This document shows positions 9,214-17,217 of a DNA stretch of 64,000 nucleotides, piece after piece. The translations under genes and the position numbers were made by a program. The stretch's first letter is position 1. Each line of letters begins with the position of its first letter. The DNA is taken from NCBI RefSeq assembly GCF_004827385.1, contig NZ_SRXN01000007.1, forward strand, positions 158,122 through 222,121. Reading direction: 5' to 3'. The DNA is from Ensifer sp. MPMI2T. Its GTDB lineage: Bacteria; Pseudomonadota; Alphaproteobacteria; Rhizobiales; Rhizobiaceae. The notes under the pieces were generated by a model. That model was given only the letters and a program-made list of their open reading frames with translations. It had not been told where the DNA came from and did no database searches.

Positions 9214-9654
9214 TCAGGCGCCTTCGGGATGCCGGGGTCTGAACGCGGTTTCCCACGCCCCGCCCGTGTCGGCAAGCTGTACCTCGATACATTCCACATC
9301 GAGCACGATCGATGCCTCGCCGGCGAGCACCAGTTCGATCGCACCTTCCGGCCCTTCGCCCTTGATGGAGAAACGCAGTGCCAGGAGGTCGAGAACCGCT
9401 TCTGCATCTCCCCGGTCGAAACCGAGCGAACGCACTGCGACCACGCGCTTGAACGAGAGCACGGCCCGGCGCCGCTCGAAACTGCGGCGCTTGCCGTCGG
9501 CGTTTTCCCAGACGAACCGGTTAATGACCAGGGAAAGCTGACCACGGCGGGCGTCATAAGAAATGCCCGCCACCTTGAAGACTGCGTCCTGCACATGCGC
9601 GGAAACGACGCCAAGGTCTTCCTCGTCGAGTGCCAGCAGCTTCAGAGCATCCAT
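9214..9654 (-). CDS. DUF2948 family protein
   Basis: 146 residues from the ATG at 9654, chosen because family members start MDxLKLLALDEEDL; an upstream ATG (9663) would add three residues. Conserved features are DAVFKVAGISYD and a C-terminal acidic/aromatic stretch. Function unknown; in alphaproteobacteria it is found between murA and hisD, as here. Probably the first gene of the hisD operon. Confidence 0.85.
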   Translation of the reverse strand: MDALKLLALDEEDLGVVSAHVQDAVFKVAGISYDARRGQLSLVINRFVWENADGKRRSFERRRAVLSFKRVVAVRSLGFDRGDAEAVLDLLALRFSIKGEGPEGAIELVLAGEASIVLDVECIEVQLADTGGAWETAFRPRHPEGA

Positions 9655-9781
9655 GCGATCCATCCTGTTTTTAGGCGCCATATTTTTGCGCCGCAATCGC
9701 AATGGACATAAGACGTCGCGCCGGAAACCGCAACGGTTCCGCGCGCATTACGGCGCTGCGCGTCCGATCGGACGCACTAAG

Positions 9782-9856
9782 GCCGCTGTAGCACTTTGAA
9801 TTGCTGCATGTTTCCTTAAATCGCCTGCGATTCAAGGAATCGTGTAGTGCAGCGGC
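9782..9856. repeat. Palindromic intergenic repeat, rhizobial type
   Basis: An imperfect inverted repeat. GCCGCTGTAGCAC at the left pairs with GTAGTGCAGCGGC at the right, and the centre is CCTTAAATCG, four bases, CGATTCAAGG. The core TTGCTGCATGTTTCCTTAA is characteristic of dispersed palindromes in Sinorhizobium genomes. It separates murA from the DUF2948-hisD operon and may also act as a terminator for murA. The rest of 9655-9912 holds no supported gene. Confidence 0.7.
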
Positions 9857-9912
9857 ACGAAAAGGCGCGGGATGCGGTTTTACGCGCGCGCCCCGCTCCC
9901 GCTTTCCCGAAA

Positions 9913-11205
9913 TTAGTCGCTGACGCGTTCCACATGCGCGCCGCAGCGGGTAAGTTTCGCTTCCAAGCGCTCGAAGCCGCGATCGAGATGGTAGACGCGC
10001 GAAACCATGGTTTCGCCCTCGGCAGCAAGCCCGGCAATGACGAGCGAGACGGAGGCGCGCAGATCGGTCGCCATCACCGGCGCGCCCTTCAACCGGCTCA
10101 CCCCCTCGATCTTCGCCGTCTGGCCGGACAGCGAGATCTTCGCACCGAGCCGGGCCAGTTCCTGCACATGCATGAAACGGTTTTCGAAGATCGTTTCCGT
10201 GATGTGGGACACACCGCTCGACTTGGTCATCAGCCCCATGAACTGGGCTTGCAGGTCTGTCGGGAAGCCAGGGAACGGATCGGTGACGATATCGACGGGC
10301 TTGATGCCGGCGCCGTTGCGAACGACGCGAATGCCGCTGTTCGTCTGGCTGATTTCCGCGCCTGCCCGCCGGATCGCTTCGAGCGCCGTATCAAGAAGTG
10401 CGGCGTCGGTATCTTCGAGAATGACGTCGCCGCCAGTCATCGCTACCGCCATGGCGTAGGTGCCGGTCTCGATACGGTCGGGCAGCACGCGATGGCGGGC
10501 GCCGGAAAGAGAGCGCACTCCCTCGATCGTGATCGTGCTCGTGCCCTGACCGCTGATCTTCGCACCCATGGCATTGAGGCACTTGGCGAGATCGACGACC
10601 TCGGGCTCGCGGGCGGCGTTGCCGAGTACCGTGGTCCCGTTGGCAAGCGTCGCGGCCATCATCAACACATGCGTGGCGCCGACAGAGACCTTCGGGAAAA
10701 CGTAGCGCCCGCCGATGAGCCCGCCCGCTGGCGCCGTCGCGTTGACGTAACCGCCGTCGATCTCGATATCGGCGCCGAGCGCCGTCAACCCCTCGATGAA
10801 GAGATCGACCGGCCTCGTGCCGATGGCGCAGCCGCCCGGCAGCGACACGCGCGCCTTGCCTTCGCGGGCAAGCAGCGGCCCGATGACCCAGAAGCTGGCG
10901 CGCATCTTCGATACGAGCTCATAGGGCGCGGTGGTGTCGACGATGTTGCGGCTCGTAAAATGGATCGTGCGGGCGTAGCTTTCGCCCTGGCGCTCGCGCC
11001 GGCCGTTGACGGAAATATCGGCGCCATGATTGCCGAGGATGCGGATCAGTTGCTCGACGTCGGCGAGATGCGGAACGTTTTCCAGCGTCAGCGTATCGTC
11101 GGTGAGCAGCGACGCGATCATCAGCGGCAGGGCCGCATTCTTGGCGCCGGAAATGGGAATGACCCCGTGAAGTTCGTTGCCGCCTACAATCCTGATGCGA
11201 TCCAT
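9913..11205 (-). CDS. murA: UDP-N-acetylglucosamine 1-carboxyvinyltransferase
   Basis: 430 residues. MurA transfers enolpyruvate from PEP to UDP-GlcNAc, the first committed step of peptidoglycan synthesis, in the cytoplasm. It starts [20 protein letters not shown], carries [10 protein letters not shown], and has the active-site cysteine in [16 protein letters not shown], the residue targeted by fosfomycin. The [17 protein letters not shown] segment near the C-terminus is also diagnostic. Confidence 0.97.
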   Translation of the reverse strand: MDRIRIVGGNELHGVIPISGAKNAALPLMIASLLTDDTLTLENVPHLADVEQLIRILGNHGADISVNGRRERQGESYARTIHFTSRNIVDTTAPYELVSKMRASFWVIGPLLAREGKARVSLPGGCAIGTRPVDLFIEGLTALGADIEIDGGYVNATAPAGGLIGGRYVFPKVSVGATHVLMMAATLANGTTVLGNAAREPEVVDLAKCLNAMGAKISGQGTSTITIEGVRSLSGARHRVLPDRIETGTYAMAVAMTGGDVILEDTDAALLDTALEAIRRAGAEISQTNSGIRVVRNGAGIKPVDIVTDPFPGFPTDLQAQFMGLMTKSSGVSHITETIFENRFMHVQELARLGAKISLSGQTAKIEGVSRLKGAPVMATDLRASVSLVIAGLAAEGETMVSRVYHLDRGFERLEAKLTRCGAHVERVSD

Positions 11206-11369
11206 GAGGCCTCTTGAACGGGCTCAAGCCCGCCTTTCCATAAATTCAGTGTTGTTTGAAGGCGTCTCTTTATTGGAGATGCCGTGAAATTAGAAGTGCG
11301 TTGAAATGCGGGCCACGGGAGACCACCGAGAATTTCCTAAGAATTCACGGCAATCGTCCCTATCTCTCT

Positions 11370-11582
11370 CTAATCGTCCGATTCGTCCGTTTTTGCGGCA
11401 GGCAATCCGGATGCCTCGTCGGCGGCGCCTGCGCGGCGCGCTCGCATCTGCTGCTTGCGGCGTTGGAGGTTGTCGCGCAAGTTCTTTGCGAGCCGCAATC
11501 GCTTGGCGTCCGCTTCTGCGGTGCGCCCGGCCTTTGCTGCCTTCTGCGCGCGCTGCTTGTCGTCATCGTCCTGCATGCCCAT
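11370..11582 (-). CDS. Short charged hypothetical protein near murA
   Basis: 70 residues (start at 11582, or 11576 at the second Met). The first half is rich in Lys, Arg, Asp and Ala and probably one helix (QRAQKAAKAGRTAEADAKR); the tail is acidic. It resembles short DUF4169-like rhizobial proteins in size and charge, but I cannot name a family with confidence. It lies about 160 bases upstream of murA on the same strand. Confidence 0.55.
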   Translation of the reverse strand: MGMQDDDDKQRAQKAAKAGRTAEADAKRLRLAKNLRDNLQRRKQQMRARRAGAADEASGLPAAKTDESDD

Positions 11583-11732
11583 GCATTAGCGCAAAATCGG
11601 GACCTTCGAAAGCATGAGGGCGATTTCTGATGGATCGGGCCAAAAACTTCGAAATGCGGCTTGCGCTCGCCCCAAAGCTATGGCAATAGGCGCCTCGCTT
11701 GATGCGGCTTGTCACAAACCGGCCGCCGGATT

Positions 11733-11807
11733 GCTGCTATAGCTCAGGGGTAGAGCACTCCCTTGGTAAGGGAGAGGCCGAGAGTTCAAATCTCTCTAGC
11801 AGCACCA
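11733..11807 (+). tRNA. tRNA-Thr (anticodon GGT), probable phage attachment site
   Basis: A complete cloverleaf folds: acceptor GCTGCTA/TAGCAGC, D arm AGCTCAGGGGTAGAGC, anticodon stem CTCCC/GGGAG with loop TTGGTAA (GGT), T arm GAGTTCAAATCTC and an encoded CCA (11805-11807). Phage genes begin directly after its 3' end, and host genes lie before it. The 3' half is therefore the likely integration core, and the phage restores it. Confidence 0.96.
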
Positions 11808-12124
11808 TAAATCACCAACAAAAACAGCTAGTTATAGATTGCACCGACTGCGCTTGGCAACAAGCGCGTACAGAACAAAGCGTGAAATTGCACCGAAAAA
11901 CGCTCGATTACGTACAAAAGCTGTACAGGACATGAGGCGGCTGCGTTCCCCCTGCGTTCCGCTAACCAGATCCCGTTCCGATGCATACATTAACGCCACG
12001 TTACCGTCCCCACAAAAACTAACGAATCACACCAACTGGCCTAGTTGCATCCTAGCCCGAAAGGCGTATTAATCGTTGCGGGCTTGAACACCCTGACCAT
12101 CACTAGGTACACGCAAGGGTGATG
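11808..12124. other. Gene-free left end of the prophage (attL flank)
   Basis: No supported gene. The stretch has short repeats that could be integrase arm sites: ATTGCACCG twice (near 11837 and 11886), CTGCGTTCC twice in tandem (near 11940-11960), and several GTACA copies. Arm-type binding sites are expected near the attachment core of a tyrosine-recombinase phage. Assignment is by position only. Confidence 0.35.
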
Positions 12125-12330
12125 AACACATGCGCAGCTTAGCGGCTGGCGCATTCGCTCGGCCTTTTGGGCCAGGAGCGATGCGTCGTGCACGGTTACG
12201 CGTGCGCACGGTCCGCAGACGTGCGGCCGTATGTCCAGGCCGTCGCGGCGGCTAAAGGCGCACGGCTAGTCGTGATGGCTAGTGTTCAACTCCTGGCTCG
12301 GCGCCAATCGCCGAATCTAATGGTGAGGAG
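12125..12330. other. Hairpin-rich non-coding stretch, possible phage ncRNA
   Basis: Several adjacent stem-loops can be drawn: TGCGC...GCGCA, GGCCTTTTGGCC, CCGCAGACGTGCGG, and a repeated GGCTAGT (about 12267-12293). No reading frame with a ribosome site spans it. The density of structure suggests an RNA, but strand, ends and function cannot be fixed from sequence. Confidence 0.3.
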
Positions 12331-12446
12331 TTGATAAACAAAATGTGATTGCAAAACCCATAAATTTAAGTGGTTGCGCCTCAGTTGTGGTGCAACGAAT
12401 CTAGCGTGGGCAACGAAACGTTAATTTCCCATAAGGGCTATATGAA

Positions 12447-12761
12447 ATGAGCTTCGCATTTGACGAGGGGCAGTGCGTAAATCACAGATCCGGCATGATG
12501 GCATCGATTGTTGTCGGGAGGAGTAAGACAGCCAGAGGCAAAGAGCAATACCACATTAGACAGATAGCGGTCGGGCCTCGCCGCTACCACTGGATGCTCT
12601 CCGACGCGCTAGTCGGAATGTCTGGCGGTGAGGCCGAGTGTGAGAAGTGCCGGCTGCGGGAAGTCTGCCCAATGGCTGTTAGGAAGGCCTTGGACTATAT
12701 CGCAGCGGCAGAGACGAAAAACGCCCAGCCGGATAGCTGTGCGCAGATAGCGGTTGGATAA
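12447..12761 (+). CDS. Prophage hypothetical protein with CxxC...C cluster
   Basis: 104 residues, one of the few rightward phage genes. The central part is basic and aromatic. The C-terminal half has CEKCRLREVC, a possible small zinc or iron-sulfur site. The intergenic DNA upstream is AT-rich and carries two GCAACGAA motifs at 12392-12420 that also occur near 47320-47360. Family not recognised. Its place at the prophage edge, opposite to the main transcription, suggests a lysogeny-phase or accessory gene. Confidence 0.55.
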   Translation: MSFAFDEGQCVNHRSGMMASIVVGRSKTARGKEQYHIRQIAVGPRRYHWMLSDALVGMSGGEAECEKCRLREVCPMAVRKALDYIAAAETKNAQPDSCAQIAVG

Positions 12762-12850
12762 CTAGGCAATACAAGTTACCCCGCACTGCGCACTAGATGC
12801 GCCGCATGCCCGAGAGGTTAGGTGGGGAACTTCTTCATGAAACTGGTGGC

Positions 12851-12884
12851 AAAGAAAAACCCGCCTGCGGGAGCAAGCGGGTTG
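12851..12884 (-). terminator. Rho-independent terminator ending the leftmost phage operon
   Basis: Read on the minus strand, AACCCGC pairs with GCGGGTT around an eight- to eleven-base loop and is followed by TTTCTTT. It lies just after the stop of the last leftward gene (12892), so it ends the operon that starts at the promoter near 19620. Confidence 0.8.
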
Positions 12885-12891
12885 TGGTGTG

Positions 12892-13107
12892 TTAGGTCGG
12901 CAAGCCATCAGGGCCTACGATGCTGCGCCAAGCTTGCAAAGCAGTCTTGCCGTCCATGGCGGCTAAATATGCCACATCCGCGCAACGCTGGCGCTCTGCG
13001 AGGATGGCGCGGTGTATCACCATTTCCTCCGCGTCTCGACCACCTGTCGTGGCGGCAAGCTCTGTCCACGCATCTCGCGCTGCTTCGCACGGAATCACGC
13101 CGCCCAC
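12892..13107 (-). CDS. Phage hypothetical protein
   Basis: 71 residues, helical, beginning MGGVIPCEAARDAW. It overlaps the end of the kinase-like gene by 13 bases and is the last gene before the terminator at 12851. No motif recognised. Confidence 0.6.
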   Translation of the reverse strand: MGGVIPCEAARDAWTELAATTGGRDAEEMVIHRAILAERQRCADVAYLAAMDGKTALQAWRSIVGPDGLPT

Positions 13108-13712
13108 TTCCGCACCTCCTGCTCGACCGCGGCATACAAGTCTACCAGCCCGCCGTCATTCACGACAACGCTGTCCCAGTACCCGCACCCCGCCTCGCTT
13201 GCATGCTGGCCGGCAATGCCGCCGCGCCCCTCCAGTTTGATGATGACGCCGCCGAGCTCGCGGACGGCCTGCGCTTCGTTCGGAAAGCGGCAGTCGTCGA
13301 CGACGACGCGGCCGTGCTGAGCCGCGCGCTGCGCCCATATGTTTACCCAGAAATACTCTCCAATGAGATTTCGCCCAAACTCTGTGCCAAGGTGCTGCAT
13401 AAACTGTCGCGGAGACTTTCCGCAAAGCAGCATGGTGGGCTTTTCTTTCGCCCCGCCCTCGATCTCGTCCTCGCTCAATCCCACGGCGCGGCACATATCC
13501 TTCAGCGGCCCAGCAAACTTCACGAGCGTATAGCCATGCCGCTCGACGAGGAAGCGGGTGGCCGTCGACTTGCCGCTACCCGCCGCGCCTGTGAGCGCCA
13601 CCAGGCGTGGGTAGTTGTCATTGGCTGGCGTTGGCGCGCGGGTGGCGGCAGGCGGGACGTGCGTGAGATCGCCGCTGGCAGTCCACGGGCTCCAGTTGTC
13701 GCTGTCGATCAT
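13095..13712 (-). CDS. Deoxynucleoside monophosphate kinase-like P-loop protein
   Basis: 205 residues. A disordered N-terminal extension carries the ANDNY motif (residues 30-34). It is followed by a P-loop GAAGSGKST (43-50), an LID-like region, and DDCRFPNEAQAV, as in phage dNMP kinases (T4 gp1-like). Such enzymes phosphorylate dNMPs for phage DNA synthesis. The substrate is inferred from family layout. It sits with MazG-like and HD-hydrolase genes, forming a nucleotide-pool set. The four-base overlap with the upstream gene suggests coupling. Confidence 0.75.
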   Translation of the reverse strand: MIDSDNWSPWTASGDLTHVPPAATRAPTPANDNYPRLVALTGAAGSGKSTATRFLVERHGYTLVKFAGPLKDMCRAVGLSEDEIEGGAKEKPTMLLCGKSPRQFMQHLGTEFGRNLIGEYFWVNIWAQRAAQHGRVVVDDCRFPNEAQAVRELGGVIIKLEGRGGIAGQHASEAGCGYWDSVVVNDGGLVDLYAAVEQEVRKWAA

Positions 13713-14005
13713 ACCTTCTCCTCTACTTTCCTCTTTTTGCCAACGCCGCCCTCAACAAGCGGCCTGAACCGTGACGCTCGGAATGGCATGTCTGCCGCTC
13801 CGTATCCTTCCGGCCCGTCATCGTTGCCGCGATCGATCTCGAGCAATTTGATGCCGTAGAAATCGCCGTCGACGTAATGCCGGTAGTTGCCGCTCCACCT
13901 AACGGTATATTCTTGGCCGGCACGGATGCCTTGGTCGATGCTGACGTGGTGGAATTTATCGTCCACGCAGACGACGCGTTCGCCGATGCGGAAGCGGTAG
14001 GTCAC
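13709..14005 (-). CDS. Phage hypothetical protein, SH3-like beta protein
   Basis: 98 residues, beginning MTYRFRIGERVVCVDD. The alternation of hydrophobic and polar residues (VRWSGNYRHYVDGDFYGIKLLEI) suggests a small beta barrel, a pattern common to phage proteins of this size. The C-terminal end is basic (KKRKVEEKV). It overlaps both neighbours by four bases. Function unknown. Confidence 0.65.
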   Translation of the reverse strand: MTYRFRIGERVVCVDDKFHHVSIDQGIRAGQEYTVRWSGNYRHYVDGDFYGIKLLEIDRGNDDGPEGYGAADMPFRASRFRPLVEGGVGKKRKVEEKV

Positions 14006-14664
14006 TCCATCCCCCTCGACCTGCAGTCCATCAGCGCCTCGAAAGTAGCCAGGAATTCCTCGCGGGCTTGTTCCGGATACCAGCAGCGGATATTGACGCC
14101 CAAAGGATCGTCGTAGCGCGCGTGCCAGTCCGTTGGCGCTAGGTTGACGAGCTCGTCGCCAATGATGCGATTGTCGGCGTCATGCACCGCTGCCGGCATT
14201 TCTTCCGGCAGGTTAAAGCGGCGCGTGATGGCTGCCGTCACCTGCCGCTCGGCCTCCTTGTATCCCGGCAGGTGCGGCTTAACCGGCCGCGGCACGTCCA
14301 CGAGGTACGCTTCGCTGGCGTCGTGCAGCAAGGCCCACAGCGCCACCTCGACGCCTTGCCAGCGCAAATGGCGCGCCAGGTGCACCGAATGCTCCGCAAC
14401 GCTATAGAACCGCAGGCAGTGGCCCGCGTAACGGCATTGCAGGCTGAGGCTGTGTGCGATGTCCTCGATGTGGACTTCTTCGCTGCGCGGGTCCATAGGC
14501 CAGAACTTGCGGCCGGAGGCGGTTTGCATCCAGTCGCCGAGGCGCGGCGGTTGCGGGGTAACGGGCACGTTGTCGTTGGCCGCGTTATAACGCTTTTGCG
14601 ATTCCGGTATAACCGACTCGTATCTGTGGTGCCACGTAGGCAGTGCGCTGTTGTCGCTCATCAA
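14002..14664 (-). CDS. HD-domain phosphohydrolase (YfbR-like 5'-nucleotidase)
   Basis: 220 residues. An AANDNV motif occurs at residues 28-33. The HD domain follows: RFYSVAEHSVHLARHL (His92), WALLHDASEAYLVD (His114-Asp115), then a later acidic DNRIIGDELVN. YfbR-like enzymes dephosphorylate dNMPs and are used by phages in nucleotide salvage or hypermodified-base pathways. It overlaps the MazG-like gene upstream and gene 13709 downstream by four bases each. Confidence 0.82.
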   Translation of the reverse strand: MMSDNSALPTWHHRYESVIPESQKRYNAANDNVPVTPQPPRLGDWMQTASGRKFWPMDPRSEEVHIEDIAHSLSLQCRYAGHCLRFYSVAEHSVHLARHLRWQGVEVALWALLHDASEAYLVDVPRPVKPHLPGYKEAERQVTAAITRRFNLPEEMPAAVHDADNRIIGDELVNLAPTDWHARYDDPLGVNIRCWYPEQAREEFLATFEALMDCRSRGME

Positions 14665-15122
14665 AACGCCTTCCCGCCAGCGGCCTTGCGGGCTTCCAGC
14701 TTGTGATCTTCGCGCTGCGCGTTGAATGCCATCTTCTCGACGACCGCGCCGCCAACATCCAAGCCGAGATACGTGGCGAGGTCGCCAATGCGGATCATGG
14801 CGTCGGCGAGCTCGACTTCGATCATCTTGCGATGCGGCAGCTTGTCGTCCTGGAGATTCTTGCGGAAGCCCTCCATCGCCTCGCTGATCTCGGAATGGAT
14901 AAGGCAGAGCATTTCCGGCACGTTGCGCACTTTCTCGCGTCCGGTTTCTGGGTCGGTGTACCAGCCAGCCTTGCGGCTCGCTGCGTGGCAGTCAGCCGCA
15001 AAAAGGTTGATAGCTGAGGCATGATCAATGCCGAGCAGCTTGTTCATCATGTCTGCGAGTTCCGGACTGGCCTCAAGTTGCTGCACAGCCTTCGCGATAT
15101 CTACGACAATAGGTTCGCTCAT
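14661..15122 (-). CDS. MazG-like NTP pyrophosphohydrolase
   Basis: 153 residues. The metal-binding pattern of MazG/dUTPase-like all-alpha enzymes is visible: E78xxE81 in HSEISEAMEGFRK and E104xxD107 in VELADAMIRIGD. These enzymes hydrolyse (d)NTPs to monophosphates. The first 29 residues (MSEPIVVDIAKAVQQLEAS) closely match the N-terminus of the protein at 16636-16890, a shared leader module. The hairpin leader at 15149-15169 precedes it. Confidence 0.78.
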   Translation of the reverse strand: MSEPIVVDIAKAVQQLEASPELADMMNKLLGIDHASAINLFAADCHAASRKAGWYTDPETGREKVRNVPEMLCLIHSEISEAMEGFRKNLQDDKLPHRKMIEVELADAMIRIGDLATYLGLDVGGAVVEKMAFNAQREDHKLEARKAAGGKAF

Positions 15123-15148
15123 CTCAGTCTCCTCTTTGGTGGTGAATG

Positions 15149-15169
15149 CTGCCGGTTGGTGGCCGGCAG
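15149..15169 (-). promoter_or_regulatory. mRNA leader hairpin with CCACCAA loop (upstream of MazG-like gene)
   Basis: On the minus strand CTGCCGG-CCACCAA-CCGGCAG, a perfect seven-base-pair stem, followed by CACCACC and AGAGGAGAC before the ATG. It is one of seven such leaders whose stems differ but whose loop is kept. Confidence 0.6.
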
Positions 15170-15185
15170 CAGGTGGTTGGTTAGG

Positions 15186-15377
15186 CTAGTGCGCGCGTGG
15201 TGCGTTGAAACAACGAAATTTACAGCCACGAGCAATCGCTTCGCGCGCTATATATTCGCGGTATCCCTCGTCTGGGCAGTCTATGAGTTCCTTGTCGATC
15301 CTAGTCTTGTACGGATCCGGCATGGCTGTTTCCGCCCAAGTCTCAATCATGAGGACTTCGCGCCGTAGCACGCTCAC
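15186..15377 (-). CDS. Phage hypothetical protein
   Basis: 63 residues, starting at GTG 15377, which overlaps the stop of the metallophosphoesterase-like gene (GTGA). It is acidic at the N-terminal half and ends CKFRCFNAPRAH. No motif is recognised; coding is supported by the overlap. Confidence 0.55.
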   Translation of the reverse strand: MSVLRREVLMIETWAETAMPDPYKTRIDKELIDCPDEGYREYIAREAIARGCKFRCFNAPRAH

Positions 15378-16639
15378 GCCACCCTCCTCTCGCCTACCTG
15401 CACGTTGTCGTTCGCGGCGCGCATATTCGAAGCGCCCATAACGCGGGCCGCCGACAAGATTACACGGCCGTCTTCGCCAAAATCCTTGTGGTAGGTAATG
15501 ACCTTGGCGCTACGGCCAGACAGCCAATTCGAGCCGTATGCATCCGGCGCGGCAAGCGTCTCGTGCTGCTCGACCTTCATTAGATCGGTGGTCTTGAGCT
15601 CGTCGGAATGCTTGTGGCCTGTGTGGGCGTAGCTGATGCGCGTGCGCCCGTAAATTTTGCGGAACTTGCCGACGAGGATGGAATCGACGTTCTTGACGCC
15701 ACGTCTGTGGCCGTGGTGATAAAAGAGCGACACGTCGCCGTGCTCGACAACCGAGTAAGTGCCTGGGTTGGTGTCGACGGTAACACGCGGCTCGCTATCA
15801 TAGAATGCGGCAAGCATCTCACGCAGCCACACCTCGCCAGCCGGATCGTGGTTTGCGTCGCACATGATCACGTCTAGTTGCTCGTGCTTCTCGAGCAGCA
15901 TACGGATGACAGTGCGCACGATGCGGATAGCCGCCCGAACCATCTTCGGGTAGCGCGAGTCGCTGTCGAGCAGGTGCCCATGCTCTGGCGTTACGCTCTT
16001 GAATGAATCGTAGTGGAGGAAGTCACCAAGCTGCGCAAACACGGCCCGCTTGGCTGCCGGTGCCTGCGCAATGGCGGCCGCAAACCAATCAATGATTAGC
16101 TGCTCGCCGATGCGCAAGTCGTAGTCTCCGCCGCCAGTCTCCTCGTTCCAAGCGAGCGCGCCCAGATGATGGTCGGTGATCGTGTACTGGTTAAGGAGGT
16201 CGTCGATGGTATGCGCAGGCGCAGCGATAGGAGTTGCCCGCGGCAGTTCGTCCTTAAACGCCTCGACGGCTGCCCGCATTGCGGCAAGCTGCTGCTCTTT
16301 GTCTTTCTCGACGATGTCCCACCGCGCGATGGTGCGGCCTTGGCCGTCCGAAAGGTTCGAAATGCGCTTGTGCGCAAAGCCAGACGGCATTTCGAACACT
16401 TCGCCAGGCGCCTTGGTCTGCTTGACCCAGGCGCCGTCGGCAGTCTTACTGGCGATCGACTTGATAGCATAGCCTGGCAATACTGGATTCGTGCCTAGCA
16501 AGCCTTGCTCTGCAGCCTTCAGCATACTCTCACCGAAGGCTGACTTCTTGATGCCAAGCGCGTCGGCCGCTTTGCGGTGGCTGCCGTACTTGCGGTAGGC
16601 GGCGACGCGCGCTTCTAGTTCTTCGCGGGAAATGCTCAT
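15374..16639 (-). CDS. HTH plus calcineurin-like metallophosphoesterase domain protein
   Basis: 421 residues. Residues 17-45 form a helix-turn-helix (RKYGSHRKAADALGIKKSAF). From about 150 the metallophosphoesterase motifs follow: D156xH158 in TDHHLG, GD at 205, NHD at 263-265, HHGHRRG at 308-314 and GHKH at 341-344. This matches the Mre11/SbcD-like superfamily. Proteins of this layout occur in phages next to terminase or replication genes; the substrate is unknown but nucleic acid is plausible given the HTH. The tail has an AANDNV motif. It overlaps both neighbours. Confidence 0.75.
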   Translation of the reverse strand: MSISREELEARVAAYRKYGSHRKAADALGIKKSAFGESMLKAAEQGLLGTNPVLPGYAIKSIASKTADGAWVKQTKAPGEVFEMPSGFAHKRISNLSDGQGRTIARWDIVEKDKEQQLAAMRAAVEAFKDELPRATPIAAPAHTIDDLLNQYTITDHHLGALAWNEETGGGDYDLRIGEQLIIDWFAAAIAQAPAAKRAVFAQLGDFLHYDSFKSVTPEHGHLLDSDSRYPKMVRAAIRIVRTVIRMLLEKHEQLDVIMCDANHDPAGEVWLREMLAAFYDSEPRVTVDTNPGTYSVVEHGDVSLFYHHGHRRGVKNVDSILVGKFRKIYGRTRISYAHTGHKHSDELKTTDLMKVEQHETLAAPDAYGSNWLSGRSAKVITYHKDFGEDGRVILSAARVMGASNMRAANDNVQVGERRVA

Positions 16640-16890
16640 GCCGATGCCTTGTATTCGTTGAACTCGACGAGCGCGGCGCGCACTTTGCAGAAGACGTCGC
16701 TGTCCTCGCCGTAATGCTCGTTGACTTCGGCCAGCGCCTCGCCAAGTTGCATGATTAGCGCCCCTCGTGCGGCAAGCTGCCCGGCCGCAAACTGACCGAA
16801 CGCCAATTCGTTCAATTTTTGCGCCAGCCCAGGATCGGACTGAAGCTGCTGGATAGCGTGGCCGATATCAACAACTATAGGATCAGACAT
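16636..16890 (-). CDS. Phage protein sharing an N-terminal module with the MazG-like protein
   Basis: 84 residues. The start MSDPIVVDIGHAIQQLQS is nearly the same as that of the MazG-like protein at 14661-15122, but the rest is unrelated and short (helical, ending VEFNEYKASA). No enzyme motif is visible. The shared module suggests a common docking partner or a past fusion. It has a GAGGAGAC ribosome site with CACCAC just upstream. Confidence 0.65.
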   Translation of the reverse strand: MSDPIVVDIGHAIQQLQSDPGLAQKLNELAFGQFAAGQLAARGALIMQLGEALAEVNEHYGEDSDVFCKVRAALVEFNEYKASA

Positions 16891-16993
16891 CTCGTCTCCT
16901 CTTTCCGTGGTGAGAATTTTGGTGGTATGCGCTGCGCATCAGTCCGAGCGCGACAATCATAGCCAGCGCGAATTTCCGCGCCAACTCGGTCAT
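16883..16993 (-). CDS. 36-residue phage membrane peptide
   Basis: Start ATG at 16993 overlaps the previous stop (ATGA). It begins MTELARKFALAMIVALGLMR, one membrane segment, followed by a basic, His-rich tail. It overlaps the next gene by eight bases. It looks real from the tight coupling; function unknown. Confidence 0.5.
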   Translation of the reverse strand: MTELARKFALAMIVALGLMRSAYHQNSHHGKRRRDV

Positions 16994-17208
16994 GCCGCCG
17001 CCTTTAGCTTCTTGATTTCCGCCTTCGCCTCCGCTGCCGTGTTGAACAGAAGTGGCGTGCAGTCGGCGACAACGTGCGCCCACTTGCCCTTGTCGACATT
17101 CGCCTCAACGCCATACACCGGCTCGAATGTATTCGTGTCCATCCATGTGTGAACGCGAAACTTGCTTAGCTTTTCGGCGGTCTCTCGCCGCACAAATCTG
17201 ACGTTCAT
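16990..17208 (-). CDS. Phage hypothetical protein
   Basis: 72 residues beginning MNVRFVRRETAEKLSKF and ending in a basic helix (AEAKAEIKKLKAAA). GAGGAGACGAA lies just before the start. It lies in the operon between the membrane genes and the small membrane peptide. Not recognised. Confidence 0.6.
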   Translation of the reverse strand: MNVRFVRRETAEKLSKFRVHTWMDTNTFEPVYGVEANVDKGKWAHVVADCTPLLFNTAAEAKAEIKKLKAAA

Positions 17209-17217
17209 TTCGTCTCC

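Noticed and set aside
9847..11217. 456-codon + strand frame opposite murA
   Set aside because: Antisense shadow of murA; GC-rich codon symmetry explains it.
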